Below, in pieces: positions 1 through 10,721 of a DNA stretch of 64,000 bases. The notes under the pieces were generated by a model. That model made no database searches and was not told the DNA's origin. It was given only the letters and a program-made list of their open reading frames with translations. The DNA comes from Apoda limacodes. Its lineage: Eukaryota; Arthropoda; Insecta; Lepidoptera; Limacodidae. The stretch spans positions 3,973,001-4,037,000 of the forward strand of contig OX291547.1 in assembly GCA_946406115.1 (NCBI GenBank), read 5' to 3'. Numbering within the stretch: the first letter of the stretch is position 1; every line of letters begins with the position of its first letter. Both the position numbers and the translations under genes were made by a program.

Positions 1-7
1 ACAAAAC

Positions 8-79
8 TTCTTGGCGTATCTCAAATGCTACACAGGAGAAGCCAAGAGTATTATACTAAAGTATTATAATTTGCAGTGA
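8..79 (+). pseudogene. possible LTR-retrotransposon gag fragment at window edge
   Basis: One frame reads 23 residues before a TGA and includes the motif LLAYLKCYTGEAKSI-like text (seen as FLAYLKCYTGEAKSIILKYY). The combination of a leucine-rich stretch, GEAK and a following hydrophobic run resembles the gag-linked DUF1759 region of BEL/Pao LTR retrotransposons. The similarity is short and lies at the edge of the window, so the upstream part cannot be read. After the stop nothing coherent follows. It could be chance. Confidence 0.22.
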
Positions 80-270
80 AACGCTCACATATATTCACTT
101 AGGTCGCAGTTTCTTACAAACTCCACCTACACGGCCATGCTCCAACTAAATCCGAGGTGATTTGGGAACTTTTTGTTGGTATTTAAATTGGGTGTTACCA
201 TGTTACAAGTTTGTTCACGCCAACCGAATACCTATAGTGAAACTGACAAATTAGTTTTAACGAAGCATTA

Positions 271-786
271 TTGAGGTTCCGTACCCAAAGGAATATGGAC
301 TTATCGGTCTGTCTGAAGTTAAAGCTTTTACACTTTATGTGTTACTATGACCTCCATAGAGAAATAAAGAAACCTAAAAAATACGTTTTATCAACATTTT
401 TTTGTTCCTGCCCTATAGTTCTTTACGAAATAACGAGTTGTTACTGTTTCTGATCTATTTTTTAGGGTTCCGTACCCAAAGGGTAAAAAATGGGACCCTA
501 TTAATAAGACTCTGCTGTCCGTCCGATCCGTCTATCCGTCAGTCCGTCACCAGGCTGTATCTCATGGACCGTGATAGTTACAGTTGAAATTTTCACAGAA
601 GTTGTATTTTTGTTGCAGCTATAACAACCAATACTAAAAAACAGAATAAAATAAATATTTAAGGGGGCTCCCATACAACAAACGTGATTTTTTTGCCGTT
701 TTTATAGATAATGGTACGGAACCCTTTGTGCGCCTCTTAAACCCTTGTTTAGTGAGTGAGTCCGACTTACACTTGGTGAGTTTTTT
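271..786 (+). repeat. dispersed repeat family A, head plus longer copy
   Basis: A short head copy starts near 273 (AGGTTCCGTACCCAAAGG). A longer copy starts near 464 with the same words, followed by a pyrimidine-rich CCGTCCGATCCGTCTATCCG stretch, CACCAGGCTGTATCTCATGG, GGGGCTCCCATACAACAAAC and finally GGTACGGAACCCTT. This order of blocks is a repeat I recall as very common in lepidopteran genomes. It has no coding capacity, and the small open frames across it are not genes. Further fragments of the family recur along the window. Confidence 0.6.
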
Positions 787-1267
787 TTAGAAAAAACTTC
801 TGGGTATGTATAGCTTTTCATGTAATGAATAAGATTTAACTTTAGTAAAAGCCCAAAATTGCAAATAGATTCGAAAAAAGAATTGTAAACATTGGTAAAA
901 ACAATAGTATTGAGAGAACAGAAGAAAGAAAACGTAAACGTAATGAAGTAAGCATGCCAGTAACTCTACTGTCACAGAATTTACAAGTTTAAACCTAACT
1001 TTAGTGCATATTTTCTCAGGTAAAATCTTGCAAGTCGATTTTAAACTGTACGTGTAAACTCTGTAAAAGAATTTTGGAATCGGCTCATTAGTTGGAGACA
1101 TACAAACAAACAAAACAAATTACCTCTTTATATTATTAGTATAAGATACACAATATGAATTTAAATGGTTAATCTAACAAACAATAAAAAGTTCAAAAAG
1201 TAAAAATTTTACGGGGGTCCCCATACAAGAAACACGTTATTGTTGTATTACTCTATCGTAAAAAAAG
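787..1267. other. no recognisable feature
   Basis: AT-rich sequence. An open frame of 108 codons on the minus strand (787-1113) has a low-complexity, phenylalanine- and tyrosine-rich composition and no recognisable motif; I regard it as chance. Confidence 0.5.
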
Positions 1268-1390
1268 GGTTCTTCAAAAAAGAAGTTATTGGATTTTTGA
1301 AGGATCAGCAATGCGCGAGTGATACCCCTGGTGTTCCAAGTGTCCATAGGCCACGGTGACCGCTTACCATCAGGCGGACCGTGTGCTTGT
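1268..1390 (+). repeat. solo 3' tail of the 29-kb-type non-LTR element (tail T)
   Basis: The order GGTTCTTCAAAAAAGAAGTTATT, then GATACCCCTGGTGTT, then GGTGACCGCTTACCATCAGG matches the downstream end of the non-LTR element copies at 47.4-50.3 kb and 54.7-55.6 kb. In those copies it directly follows reverse-transcriptase coding sequence, so this fragment is interpreted as a 5'-truncated insertion that kept only the 3' end. Confidence 0.55.
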
Positions 1391-1559
1391 TTACAGTAAT
1401 ACATACAAGCTTAGTTCTAAAGTATGACGACAAATAATAAAATGCGGCCAAGTGTGAGACGGGCCCGAGTCATTTTCATCTTAAATTACCATATCAGCAA
1501 TTTAGCGATTATTAAGAGAAACAGTAACACATTTTGTTGAAAAAGATATAAAAAGTTAA

Positions 1560-1680
1560 GCACGTCGGATTTGGTTATTAATTGGATGGATGACCGCTTA
1601 GGGGCACACTTTTTATTTCTGTTTGTGTTGGTAAATTGCATAAATGGTGGTACGGAACCGATTCGCACATAACCGATTTA
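1560..1680 (+). repeat. dispersed repeat, GACCGCTTAGGGGCA / GGTACGGAACC block
   Basis: The block TGGATGGATGACCGCTTAGG, a T-rich run, then a diverged GGTACGGAACC-GATTCGCAC end. The same order occurs at 32690-32815, where the end reads GCGAATCCGACTCGCACTTG. It is the distal end of family A. Between 1391 and 1559 and from 1681 to 2050 I see nothing further. Confidence 0.5.
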
Positions 1681-2050
1681 GAGGACATGTAGAAGTCGTT
1701 GTTTTAATATTTGTAAGTGAGCTAGGATTGTTTTATGTCGAGAATAGCTAGAGGAACTCCATGACGAATCAGAACAAAAGTATTCTGTGTTATCCTATAT
1801 GTCCCTCGTTGCACCATAAAGCAACGTAGAGAAATAGTGTCCTGCATTTTAACTGCTGAAAAAATTATTGCTGTGGGACCTTTGAAACAGTTGAAAGTAT
1901 TCTTGGCCCACCTTCATTCCTACAACTATTTCTGTGTTGAAAATCAATTTTATTTAATTGCTACGTGAATTAATGAATTTTTTTGGCCGTATCACCCGAA
2001 AAAATATATCTTGTGGGAACTTTCTATCCGGATAAAAATATAAACGTAGA

Positions 2051-2115
2051 TACCACCTGATAGTAAGCGGTCACCACAGCCCTTCAGAAATCTAATTACT
2101 TTTGCTTGAAGAATC
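2051..2115 (-). repeat. short solo tail T fragment
   Basis: Read on the minus strand this contains AGTAATTAGATTTCTGAAGG followed by GTGGTGACCGCTTACTATCA, the core of tail T. About 65 bp survive. Confidence 0.45.
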
Positions 2116-3489
2116 TTATACTATTTTGCAATGTAGGAAACGATTCTCTTAAAACGGTAAAACACTGTAATCTTAATTCTGAAATTTAAGGCTAAATGCC
2201 AATTTTCTAGAAACTCAGCTTCAAACATAACGGATTTCGATACAAATTTTCACCTCCCATTTACCTCTGTAAGGGATTATTTTTCAAAAAAGTAACAGTT
2301 GAAAAAGTTGTGAAAAATCACGATAATAAAACTTTATAAATACCTACTTTCAAAAAAATCGATTTAAACAAGATGTTTACATTTGTTTTCTTCCTCTACG
2401 GAACCCTAAGCTAAAGCATGCAAGTTCGACACGCATTAAGTTATCTTGTCCGGTTTTTGCATAAAATTTCAGGATTTTACCGTTTTTAGCGTTCTGTAGC
2501 CAAATGGAAAAACCGAAACTTTTATTTATTAACTGTCCGTTCGTCCGTTTATCACAGCCTAGTTCCGCCGTCTTCTGCATCGATTCTAATGAGAAAATTA
2601 TAGAAATTTCTTATGTGAACTGCTATATTGATTTGTGATGCAAGTAAAAACAACGAACGGTTATTTCTCCATGTATCGAACTGAAAGATAAATGCAGCAT
2701 TTTTTTTCAATTATTAAAGATTCTTTAACAACACAAAAATATTTATAAGTAGCTTGTAATTTCGTATCTTAAAAGTGTCGGAGGATAATTTACTTTTACC
2801 GTCATTCCTATTTATCGTGATCTTTAAGGTTCCGTATTCAAACAAGTAAGCCTTATAGTTTCACCAAGTCCATCCGTCCGTAGGTATGTTACCGACATTT
2901 TATTCAGAGACTATTAAAGCTACACAGCTGAAGTTAAGAACACGTATAGTCAATTACACCATTTTATAAAAAATGTCAAGGGTGTCTCTTATGCAAACGG
3001 GGATGAAAAAAAATATTTTTACTGTAGTACTATGTGATATATAGTCTACCGAAATTAAGTTTTTTTATTGAGTTTATTTGCATATTAAAAACTGTGTGCA
3101 TATTCGCTATTGCACTCGTGCGAAGCCGGGCTGGGTCGCTAGATAATAGTAAATTTAGGACAAAAAAAGTAACCTCCTAACAAAGAGTCTGAAATTTTAT
3201 TTGTTCAGATGCAAACAAAGTTGGGACCTATGAAGTTGGGACCTATAAAAATCAATACTTTTTTTGATTTAAGCAATGAGGAAGCTTATGTTTAACTTTG
3301 TTGACTAACTTACTCCTCTGTTGGTGTATCTCTGTTGGTAATTTTACACTGAAATTGAACTATCGGAGTGTCCTGAGTAACCTATGTTCTATATGAATGT
3401 TCTATAATCATTCCTAGGCTATTTTTACAACGGCACTTGGCCCTAATGTAAGCAAGGTTTATACTATGGGAACCAGACAACTGATATTA
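2116..3489. repeat. diverged family A fragments in otherwise featureless DNA
   Basis: Pieces of family A are recognisable at about 2391-2460 (ACGGAACCCTAAGC ... CCGGTTTTTG), 2500-2560 (GTCCGTTCGTCCGTTTATCA) and 2827-3020 (GGTTCCGTATTCAAAC, CCATCCGTCCGTAGG). A 15-bp unit containing AGTTGGGACCTAT is duplicated in tandem near 3220-3250. From 3250 to 3489 nothing is recognisable. Confidence 0.4.
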
Positions 3490-3672
3490 ATACTTATATA
3501 CTTTTTTTGGACATACATGCATAAAAAAAAAATAACACTTAGACAACAACAACAACACAAGACTAGCACTAATGTTCATCACATGATTGTTTGTCTTGTG
3601 CGGAGACCGAACCTACGCCTCTTGATTTAGCAGGCAAGATCACTCCCAAGCTCCCACCTGTCAGCTTAGTAA
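3490..3672 (-). repeat. tRNA-derived SINE relic
   Basis: Read on the minus strand the right end gives a tRNA-like head: a box-A-like GTGGGAGCTTGGGAGTGA and a box-B-like GTAGGTTCGGTCTCCGCAC. It is followed by a body with ATCATGTGATGAACAT and an A-rich stretch with a CAA microsatellite. The layout (tRNA-like promoter head, unrelated body) is that of a SINE. A second copy lacking the head lies at 8930-9085. Confidence 0.45.
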
Positions 3673-4254
3673 GTCTAAATTTTGTTATAGGTTATAAACA
3701 GCATGTTTTATTATTTAGGTGTAGTAAACTAAAAAATTAAATTGCTAGTGCATTAAAGAAGATTGAGTTATAATATAGGTTAGGTATATTAATACATAAG
3801 ATATAGTATAGGATGTTCGGTATGTAAGCCGATGTAGCACCTCCGACATAAAAAATAGATAGCTTCACAAACTAGGTAGAGCAGAACCGGTTCAACCAGT
3901 GACCGTATATATTTAAAAGTTCAACCATCCAGACTAGATGATTGGTCGATTGTCGGTTATAAAACCATGGTATGGTTTTGTAGAATTGGTTTTTTCTTAG
4001 ACGTTTGAAATCTTGTATTGTAATTATTGATAGGTTCTGAGATCGCTTTTTTATCCGTCGCAAACTTTATTTTGGTTTAAATGGTGTTCATTATGACATT
4101 AACTAAGATATGCCGTTTTTCCCACAAGAACATGTTTTAGTTGCAATGATTTAGAAACCTTTAATTTCCTAAAGTTTTATCTATATTTAATTAATTTTAT
4201 GTGTTGTCGTTAAATTTAAAAAGCAATCTGTTTTATTTACACAAGCCAAGTGCG
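3673..4254. other. no recognisable feature
   Basis: AT-rich. The 63-codon minus-strand frame at 3872-4063 shows no motif. Confidence 0.45.
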
Positions 4255-4460
4255 GATTGTGGACTTCACATACGCGTACGTCTTATGACGTATGGACGTA
4301 TGCAGGTTTCCTCACGATGTTTTCCTTCACCGAAAAGCCAGTGGTGTGATCAACAATGTACTTGACATATTAAGATACAGACATAATAGACTCATTGGTT
4401 CACGCTGGGGCTACGAGCTCGAACCTCTGCCGTTCAAATCAAGAGGACACCACTGACCGT
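4255..4460 (-). repeat. SINE-like repeat (GCAGGTTTCCTCACGATG family)
   Basis: Contains GCAGGTTTCCTCACGATGTT and TTCCTTCACCG, words I recognise as a very common lepidopteran short repeat. It ends with a block (TACGAGCTCGAACCTCTGCC, GTTCAAATC) resembling a decayed reverse-strand tRNA promoter head. Non-coding. Confidence 0.45.
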
Positions 4461-4589
4461 AGGTATAATAAAATGTTATAGTGACTATTTTTGCATCAAT
4501 TATATACTACAAAAAAGTATGGGTGTTTTATATGACCTTTTTTTATTTACATACAAAAGTAGGTACATTAGTATTTGTATAGATAGATT

Positions 4590-4840
4590 TACATATATGA
4601 GTAAGAAGCGTTTGTGTCAGTTGTCTGGCGGATGTCAAGCTTTGCCTACTTTAGTACTAGATGGCGGGTGAGTGAGTGTGTCCTAATCAGCCTCATACGC
4701 CCCCTCTGCTGGGGCTCGGCCTACCCTTGTCTGTGTGGATATCTACAAATATTTTTTATGTTATTCTTAAACTTAATTTTCTTACTTTCAAACGGGTAAA
4801 GCTGGCGGATGCAGCTAGTTCAAATCAAACTCAAGTGAAT
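4590..4840 (+). repeat. unclassified dispersed repeat candidate
   Basis: A GC-richer block (GGATGTCAAGCTTTGCC, AGATGGCGGGTGAGTGAGTG, CATACGCCCCCTCTGCTGGG) stands out from AT-rich flanks and has the feel of a lepidopteran interspersed repeat. No coding motif is found in the two overlapping 60-70-codon frames here. Assignment is from memory of similar sequences and is weak. Confidence 0.3.
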
Positions 4841-4924
4841 CGTCAATATTTAGTCACCGTTTTAAATAAACTACAAATACACATTTAAGTCAATATATTC
4901 GTAGGTAGAAAGAGTTAAATACCT

Positions 4925-5015
4925 GAGTCATGTACCTGACGCGAGCGAGTCACGTCATGACTCGGCAGTGCCTTGGAGCGGAGTCACGACTCGCGCTTGA
5001 CGTCTATTGTGAGCT
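4925..5015. promoter_or_regulatory. cluster of TGACTC/GAGTCA half-sites
   Basis: Within about 75 bp there is CGAGTCA-CGTCA-TGACTCG (7-bp inverted arms) followed by GGAGTCACGACTCGCG, itself containing GAGTC-AC-GACTC, and then GACGTC. GAGTCA/TGACTC half-sites resemble AP-1-type binding sites and ACGTCA resembles a CRE half-site. No transcript start is visible nearby, so a regulatory role is only a suggestion. Confidence 0.25.
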
Positions 5016-5089
5016 CAAGAAATTTTTAAGTTTTAGTTAAATCCAGGTTTGGCAATTTACACTGTTTTTTTTTGGTTGCAGTATGTCTG

Positions 5090-5660
5090 ATATCTTGACG
5101 CGGGTTTCATCGCGTCTGTCACACAGATGTTATAGCCAAACGGTTGGAGCTAAAGTCTAAAATTTTTTTAAGGAATAAGCATCTTGTTGCCCAAAGTCAT
5201 ACAAATTATCAAAAATATTTTTTAAGGGAGGCTCCCATACAGCTAAAGAGAGGTGCGAAAAAAATTACCTACCCCATCGAGTGGGGCTGAGAGTTCATCA
5301 ATTGTTGTTTATAGCTTGATAAATACTGTACTTTGGTTGTAAAAAATATTGGAAAACAAAGGATTGAGAAGTCACCAAAGTCAAGTTTATAAAATTTTGT
5401 TCCGAAGAATTTCTTAACGTCCCATTGACTTATGGACTTGAAATTTCTACGTATATTTTACTAAAATAATAATAATAAAATATTAATCCAATATGTATAT
5501 TGATAAATCAGGTTTTTTATTGAAATTCATTATTGTCAAATGCACAGAAGGGATTCTAACCTATTGCTTATGAATAATTCTGCAATTCGGATGGCTTAAA
5601 TTTTTCATTTGGTACAGAACCTTAAATGTGCGAAATCCAACACGCACTTGGTCGGTTTTT
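5090..5660 (+). repeat. diverged family A copy
   Basis: The blocks CGTCTGTCACACAGATG, GGGAGGCTCCCATACA and TTGGTACAGAACCTTAAATG followed by CACGCACTTGGTCGGTTTTT come in the family A order over about 570 bp. It is strongly diverged. Confidence 0.5.
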
Positions 5661-6214
5661 ACTGCACTTAACGTATTCATCATATAGTTCATCTCATTTT
5701 AGTAGATTTTAATTATACAATTTTTAAGATGTTGTTCCGTAGTGAAAAATACTCGGTTTTATTGGCTTCTAAAATTATTGAAAATATAAATGTTTCTGTA
5801 GAGGTTTAGTATTTCAAACCAATACCAAAGAATAAAGGAGGAGCAATACTTTCATTCTAAATTGCAGTTTAAGATTAGGAATTTGTCGAAGCTACGTCAT
5901 GGAAGTCTTGTAGAAAGAAAGCGAAACATCAAATCATTGGTTCAGATAAACAGGGTAACTCAAAAAGGCCATATTTTCCAGAAGAGCTATTTTTATTGAT
6001 GTAAAATAAATCACACATATGGTAGTACCAACCAGATATTAAACCTCTATATATCATCAAACAAATATTCTCCAGATATCATCGACAGAGACATGAAGTC
6101 AAAAGTTAATTTACAAAACCTCAATTCTTTTATTACAGCAGCCCTACACGAGTAATACTAGTGAGAGACAACAATTTTGTTCTTCGCTGATTATTTATAA
6201 TAGGTACAGAGCAG
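5661..6214. other. no recognisable feature
   Basis: AT-rich, no repeat or coding signal recognised. Confidence 0.45.
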
Positions 6215-6385
6215 CTGGACTAAGGTAGAGAGCGCGGGAAATCGCGTTGGGGCTAAATTGACAGTTTGGGTCGAAGCGGTGCGACTGCATTCCTGCGATT
6301 TAGCGCAAGAGACCGGCCGGGCTGCGGCGCGAGACTCGAGAACGGCTGAAGCGCCCGTTCATCTGTGGAACTCGCATCTCTGACT
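6215..6385. other. isolated GC/CpG-rich island
   Basis: About 170 bp with many CpG dinucleotides (GAGCGCGGGAAATCGCG, GACCGGCCGGGCTGCGGCGC) in AT-rich surroundings. In insects such islands are often promoters or conserved non-coding elements, but they may also be GC-rich repeats. No TATA box, splice donor or open frame anchors it to a gene. Confidence 0.3.
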
Positions 6386-6454
6386 GTAACAACACGTATA
6401 AGTACTACATGAGTGTGACTTTGGCAATATAACTTTCTGTTATGTACATACTAG

Positions 6455-6770
6455 CTTTAGCCCACGGCCACGGCTCCGCCCGCGCTTAATTCGGTTATCG
6501 GTGTGGAATATCTTCAGCAACTCCTTGATTATAGCGATAGTATGCTGGAATACGATTGTAGTTATTACAGTAAAAAAGTAGTTTTCAGTTTCTTCAACTT
6601 TTCCTGTTTTACAGACTAGGTACCTATATAATACTGCACTCGTCCTGTTATCTAGTGTAACAATAAATTAGACCTCAATGAGATGCTCCGTTGCAAAGTG
6701 AAGGAATGACAAACAAACAAATCCACTTTCACGGTTATAATATAAGTAAGCATATCTGTATAGTAACATA
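6455..6770 (-). repeat. dispersed repeat family B copy
   Basis: Read on the minus strand it begins near a TATAAT-rich block with GTGAAAGTGGATTTGTTTG, continues through TTTGCAACGGAGCATCTCAT and ends with GCGGGCGGAGCCGTGGCCGTGG. This is the block order of family B, seen more fully at 9985-10360. Confidence 0.5.
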
Positions 6771-8699
6771 ATTTATTTGTAAGCTACATTATAGTATTTA
6801 TTTCTTTATTAGGTATAAAATTTAATCTGCTAAAGGCTGTATATTACACTATCTTGGTCTTTCATTTTACCAAGCGCATACTACTTTAAAGTCGGTAATT
6901 ATGAATTTCGGAACCTATAGCCGTAAGGGGTGCTTGTATAAACAACTACCACTCCGTAGTTTTACTTGAGCAAACGGGTAGGCGACTAATTAATAATTAA
7001 TTGATCCTTAGAACATAAAAAAATGTTTAGTATATATATTGGTAGTACAAAAGTTGATTAATAGGTAGACCATAGGATCAGGGAAACTAAGTACATAGAT
7101 AAATAAATATAAAGGTAATGTGGATAGATAGGTAGTACTAAAGGTAGATACGTTGAAGAAATGAGACTACATGTCAGAGACATCGGGTGGAACTTATCTC
7201 TGGACACAAGGAAAATGCAAAGTAGACACGAGTTAGATGTGACAAAGACATTAGGAAGACATAAGATAGAAACGACATAGACATGAGGTACATCTGGGTT
7301 AGACACGTGGTAGTCGTGAGATTACATATACTGGGCTAGGCACGGCATATGTCTTCTATTATCTACACTAATAGTAGACATAAAAACATGAGTTAAACAT
7401 TCTCTAGAATCTACATCAGTAGAAAATTAGGAATAATATGCATGAAAGAAAATTATCCTGTTACCTAACGTTCTGAGCATTTAATAAATTATATCTTTGA
7501 ACAAGTATAACAATAATATCTCCTAATGTTTTATCCGTTTAGGTCTATCATTATCTTTATGTTCAACTTATTTCTGTCTGTCTGTTAACTTCCAGTATGT
7601 ACGTTGTTGTGTTTTTTTCGCTGATCACCTCGGGACAGTTTTTTTTTCACAAACATTTATGTTATCACTTAAAAATATAAAAATATATCATTTTTAAAAT
7701 TTTTATTTTTGTTTACCATACGTTAAATACTATGAATTACTTATTGAGATTTGTAAAAACAATCAACTTTAAAGTGCATAGAACTATTTGAAGAGCTTAC
7801 ATTCTACACAAACCTAAATCTTTTTATTTAATTTAAAACATTTAAAAATGACTATGTGAAATGCCTAAACCGATTCACATTAATTATTATTGAAATAATC
7901 TTATTTGACAACCATTACGGGAAAAAGTATTTTTAATAAACTTACGATGGCCCTGGCTACTTTTTTTTTTAGTATAACTTTAACTGTCTAAACCTAACTC
8001 GCTCTTTTTATAGTTTGTAGCAGTTGTGTAGATAGTTCGGTAGATAGACGTAACCGTGCTGTTGACTGTTGATGAATGTGTAGAAAGAAAACTACTTACT
8101 TTTGCTAAGTTAAATGTTTTGTGAATTGTAGAAAAATTTCCTTGTTTGTCGTGGAAAGCTATAAAGCGCATCATCGGTTGACCTTACTGCAGGATTATCA
8201 TGATGAGTAACCTAATTTTTCCAATAAATACGGAATACCAATGTGACTTATTGTTTGCACATGTCGACAAAGGGCGAAGGGCATTAACGTGTCTAAACTT
8301 GTAAGACGATTTTTGTACGTACATAAATGAATATGCATATAATTATGTACCTACAAATCTGTAAGTTTAAATGTTATAAGGGTTATATGATATTAAGTTA
8401 TATTAAACAAAAAAAATAGTAATAGATAGAACATGCAGTAGCAGTACTTTTAATAAATAAATAATATTATCAAAATAAATCATATATGTGTAGAAAAAGT
8501 AAAACAGCAGAATAAAACTATTCAGAAACATAAATGTAATGTAAATGTAAAACTGTTTTTTTAGGCAAAAATTCAAAATTTCATAGTCGATGAGGGCCGC
8601 CTTCAAGTTAAACGATTAAGTTCAAGTATTCCAGATATAGTTTTTTTTGTTGACGGATACAAGTTAAAGGGCTGGTAGCTAAGCAAGAAGGTTGAAAAA
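6771..8699. other. no recognisable feature; GATA-rich patch
   Basis: AT-rich. From about 7060 to 7300 the + strand is rich in TAGATAG/GTAGAC words, giving an 82-codon minus-strand frame of low-complexity composition that I do not regard as a gene. Nothing else is recognised. Confidence 0.4.
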
Positions 8700-8870
8700 T
8701 AAGGAAATTGATTTATTATAAGCAATTCCGAAGCACGATGGGCAAGGAAGGTTCTGACCGCGATTCAGATAAGGCCGCTAGAAGTCGCTGGGTCACAAGA
8801 GGCTAAGATCCGTTCGTTTTGGAAACTTAAGTAAAAGGCTTAATGTTCGGCAGTGGACGTCTAGGGGTTA
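8700..8870 (+). pseudogene. relic of a reverse-transcriptase C-terminus
   Basis: In shifting frames the sequence gives AGSRW-like and AYVQQWT-like text (GAAGTCGCTGGGTCACAAG ... TGTTCGGCAGTGGACGTC). This matches the C-terminal signature of many insect non-LTR pol proteins, W-T-D-D-(x)n-R-W-(x)n-A-Y-V-Q-Q-W-T. It is frameshifted and carries a TAA, so it is non-functional. Confidence 0.35.
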
Positions 8871-8929
8871 ATACCAAAAATATAAAACTAACATATTTTA
8901 CATGTAAGAATAATAGTTTTTTTGGGACA

Positions 8930-9085
8930 TCTGGTCTCAAACTAAGGAAAGCTTTTACACAATAGATACCAGACAGATATAAATACATATAAATACTTTT
9001 TTGCAAATACATACAATTAGTATACATAGAAAACACCCAGTCTCAAGACAAGCAAACAGGTTCATCACATAAATGTTTAAATTTC
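8930..9085 (-). repeat. SINE relic, body only
   Basis: Contains AAAACACCCAGTCTCAAGAC and GTTCATCACATAAATGTTT, shared with the body of the SINE at 3490-3672, plus an A/T-rich ATACATA-type tract. The tRNA-like head is missing. Confidence 0.4.
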
Positions 9086-9211
9086 ATATAGATGATGAGT
9101 TTCGGAGACTGACAACGGAACTCTAAAAAAAGTTACAGCTAATCAACCGCGATTGCTGCTATCGCATGAATATGCATTGTTTACGCAATCACACAACATA
9201 ATATGACGCCT

Positions 9212-9500
9212 GTACACTCGAAAGCAATTCGTCACTCCAAAGTAAAAAATAAAAACTTTTTGACATAAAAAAAAACCGGCTTCAAAAAGTTGCACTAACA
9301 AGGTAAAAATAATTATTCCAAAATTCTGTTCTTAATTACAGTTTGAAGTTGGTGTATATGTACTTATCAGTTTATAACACACTTTACTTGCATGAAACTA
9401 ACTTCAAACTGTAATTCAGATCAGATTTTTGGAATAATTCATTTATACCTTTTTAGTGCATCTTTTTAAAGCCGGTTGTTTTTTGTTTTAAAGTTTTTTT
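9212..9500 (-). mobile_element. fold-back (MITE-like) element, copy 1 of family E
   Basis: Two long inverted arms of roughly 100 bp (AAACCGGCTTCAAAAAG ... ACAGTTTGAAGTTGG on the left; CTTCAAACTGTAATTCAGAT ... AAAGCCGGTTG on the right) flank a short loop with CAGTTTATAACACAC. An asymmetric flank (GCAATTCGTCACTCCAAAG) belongs to the element because it recurs, inverted, beside the second copy at 37831-38100. There is no coding capacity, so any movement must depend on a transposase in trans. Confidence 0.6.
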
Positions 9501-9984
9501 ATATAACTAAAGGGTTAACCTTGAATGATATATCTAAATGGGTCTCAATTGATATTTTACAACGAAAAAAATTGTTTAATAGTCGTAAGTCAAAACTCAC
9601 TTAATAGTACCAAGGAATTCCTACCAAATATAGGTAAGTTGATGAATTAAGCTTGTGTGGCAGATTATGACCAAGTCCGTCTTATCCACAAAGACACTTA
9701 GAGATTCCTACGAAGAAATATGTAGAAAAGGTTTCCACTGGTACACTTTAAATTAAATATTACCGGTCTGAAGACTTAAGTTACTGCTTTAGTTGACTTA
9801 GTAAGATAATTTCTGCGATTAAAGTAACTAATATTATACACACGTAATACTTATTTATATTACTAAATAAAAACCATCGTCTCTTAACACTGAGGTATTG
9901 CTACCTTCGCTACCACCGAAAGACTTATTGCTTAACAAGAATATCAGGGCGCGAACTGAAGTATTAAAGAGTGTTGCTATCCAT
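9501..9984. other. no recognisable feature
   Basis: AT-rich; the overlapping 81- and 86-codon frames at 9855-10143 are chance frames running into a repeat. Confidence 0.4.
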
Positions 9985-10362
9985 ACTAATATTATAAATG
10001 CGAAAGTCTGTTGGTCTGTCTGTTCCCGCTTAAACTGCCGAACCGATTTAGATGAAATTTGGCATAGAGATAGTTTGAGTCCCTGGAAAGGACATAGGCT
10101 TCTTAAAAGCGTCAAGTGTGAGTCGGTTTTTATTTATAATTGAGAAGTTGCCGTTGAAATCTTACACCGATAACCGAATTTAGGGCGGGTGGAACCGCGG
10201 GTAAATTTGGCATGGAGATAGTTTGAGTCCCAGTAAAGTCACAGGCTACTTGAAAATGTCATGTGTGAGTCGGTTTTTTTCTATAATTTAGGAGTTGCCG
10301 TTGAAATCTTACACCGATAACCGCTTTTAGGGCGGGTGGAACCGCGGGTATTAGGTAGTAGG
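9985..10362 (+). repeat. family B copy with internal tandem duplication
   Basis: Begins ATATTATAAATGCGAAAGTC, continues GAACCGATTTAGATGAAATT and GGCATAGAGATAGTTTGAGT, and ends GGGCGGGTGGAACCGCGGGTA. The second half, from AATTTGGCATGGAGATAG to the GGAACCGCGGGTA end, is present twice with a period of about 145-150 bp. Family B also occurs at 6455-6770, 12786-12895, 17365-17500, 20420-20655 and probably 44560-45030. Confidence 0.6.
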
Positions 10363-10721
10363 TTATATTTTTAAGTCATGAACGTAAATATTATCAGTGT
10401 TGCCACACAAAGAATTAGCCTAATCTGGTTCACCTCAGCTGAACCCGCAAGGTCGGCCGATAACGTGGCTCGGTCGAAAATTAAAGCTAATTGTTAGAAG
10501 TTATACAAACAGTCGAAAAAAGAAATGCGGGCTGTAGCATAAATAATACATGTTCTATTGCGCTACAACGTAAAATGTGACAATATCGTTTGTAATAGGG
10601 TGCATTTTTATTTAATGTTTTTGTAGTGCGTAACTATGATTTTTTAGAAATCAAAAAACTCTCATACATATTGTAACTATAATAGTTAATAGTTATTAGT
10701 TTTATAATCAGTCGTCATAAA
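10363..10721. other. no recognisable feature
   Basis: No repeat or coding signal recognised apart from a let-7-like word at the left edge, which is discussed among the rejected items. Confidence 0.4.

Noticed and set aside
787..1113. 108-codon minus-strand frame
   Set aside because: Phe/Tyr/Cys-rich low-complexity translation of AT-rich DNA without motifs.
10350..10371. let-7-like word (TTAGGTAGTAGGTTATATTTT)
   Set aside because: It differs from let-7 at several positions including the seed, starts inside the end of a dispersed repeat, and no complementary arm lies nearby to form a precursor.
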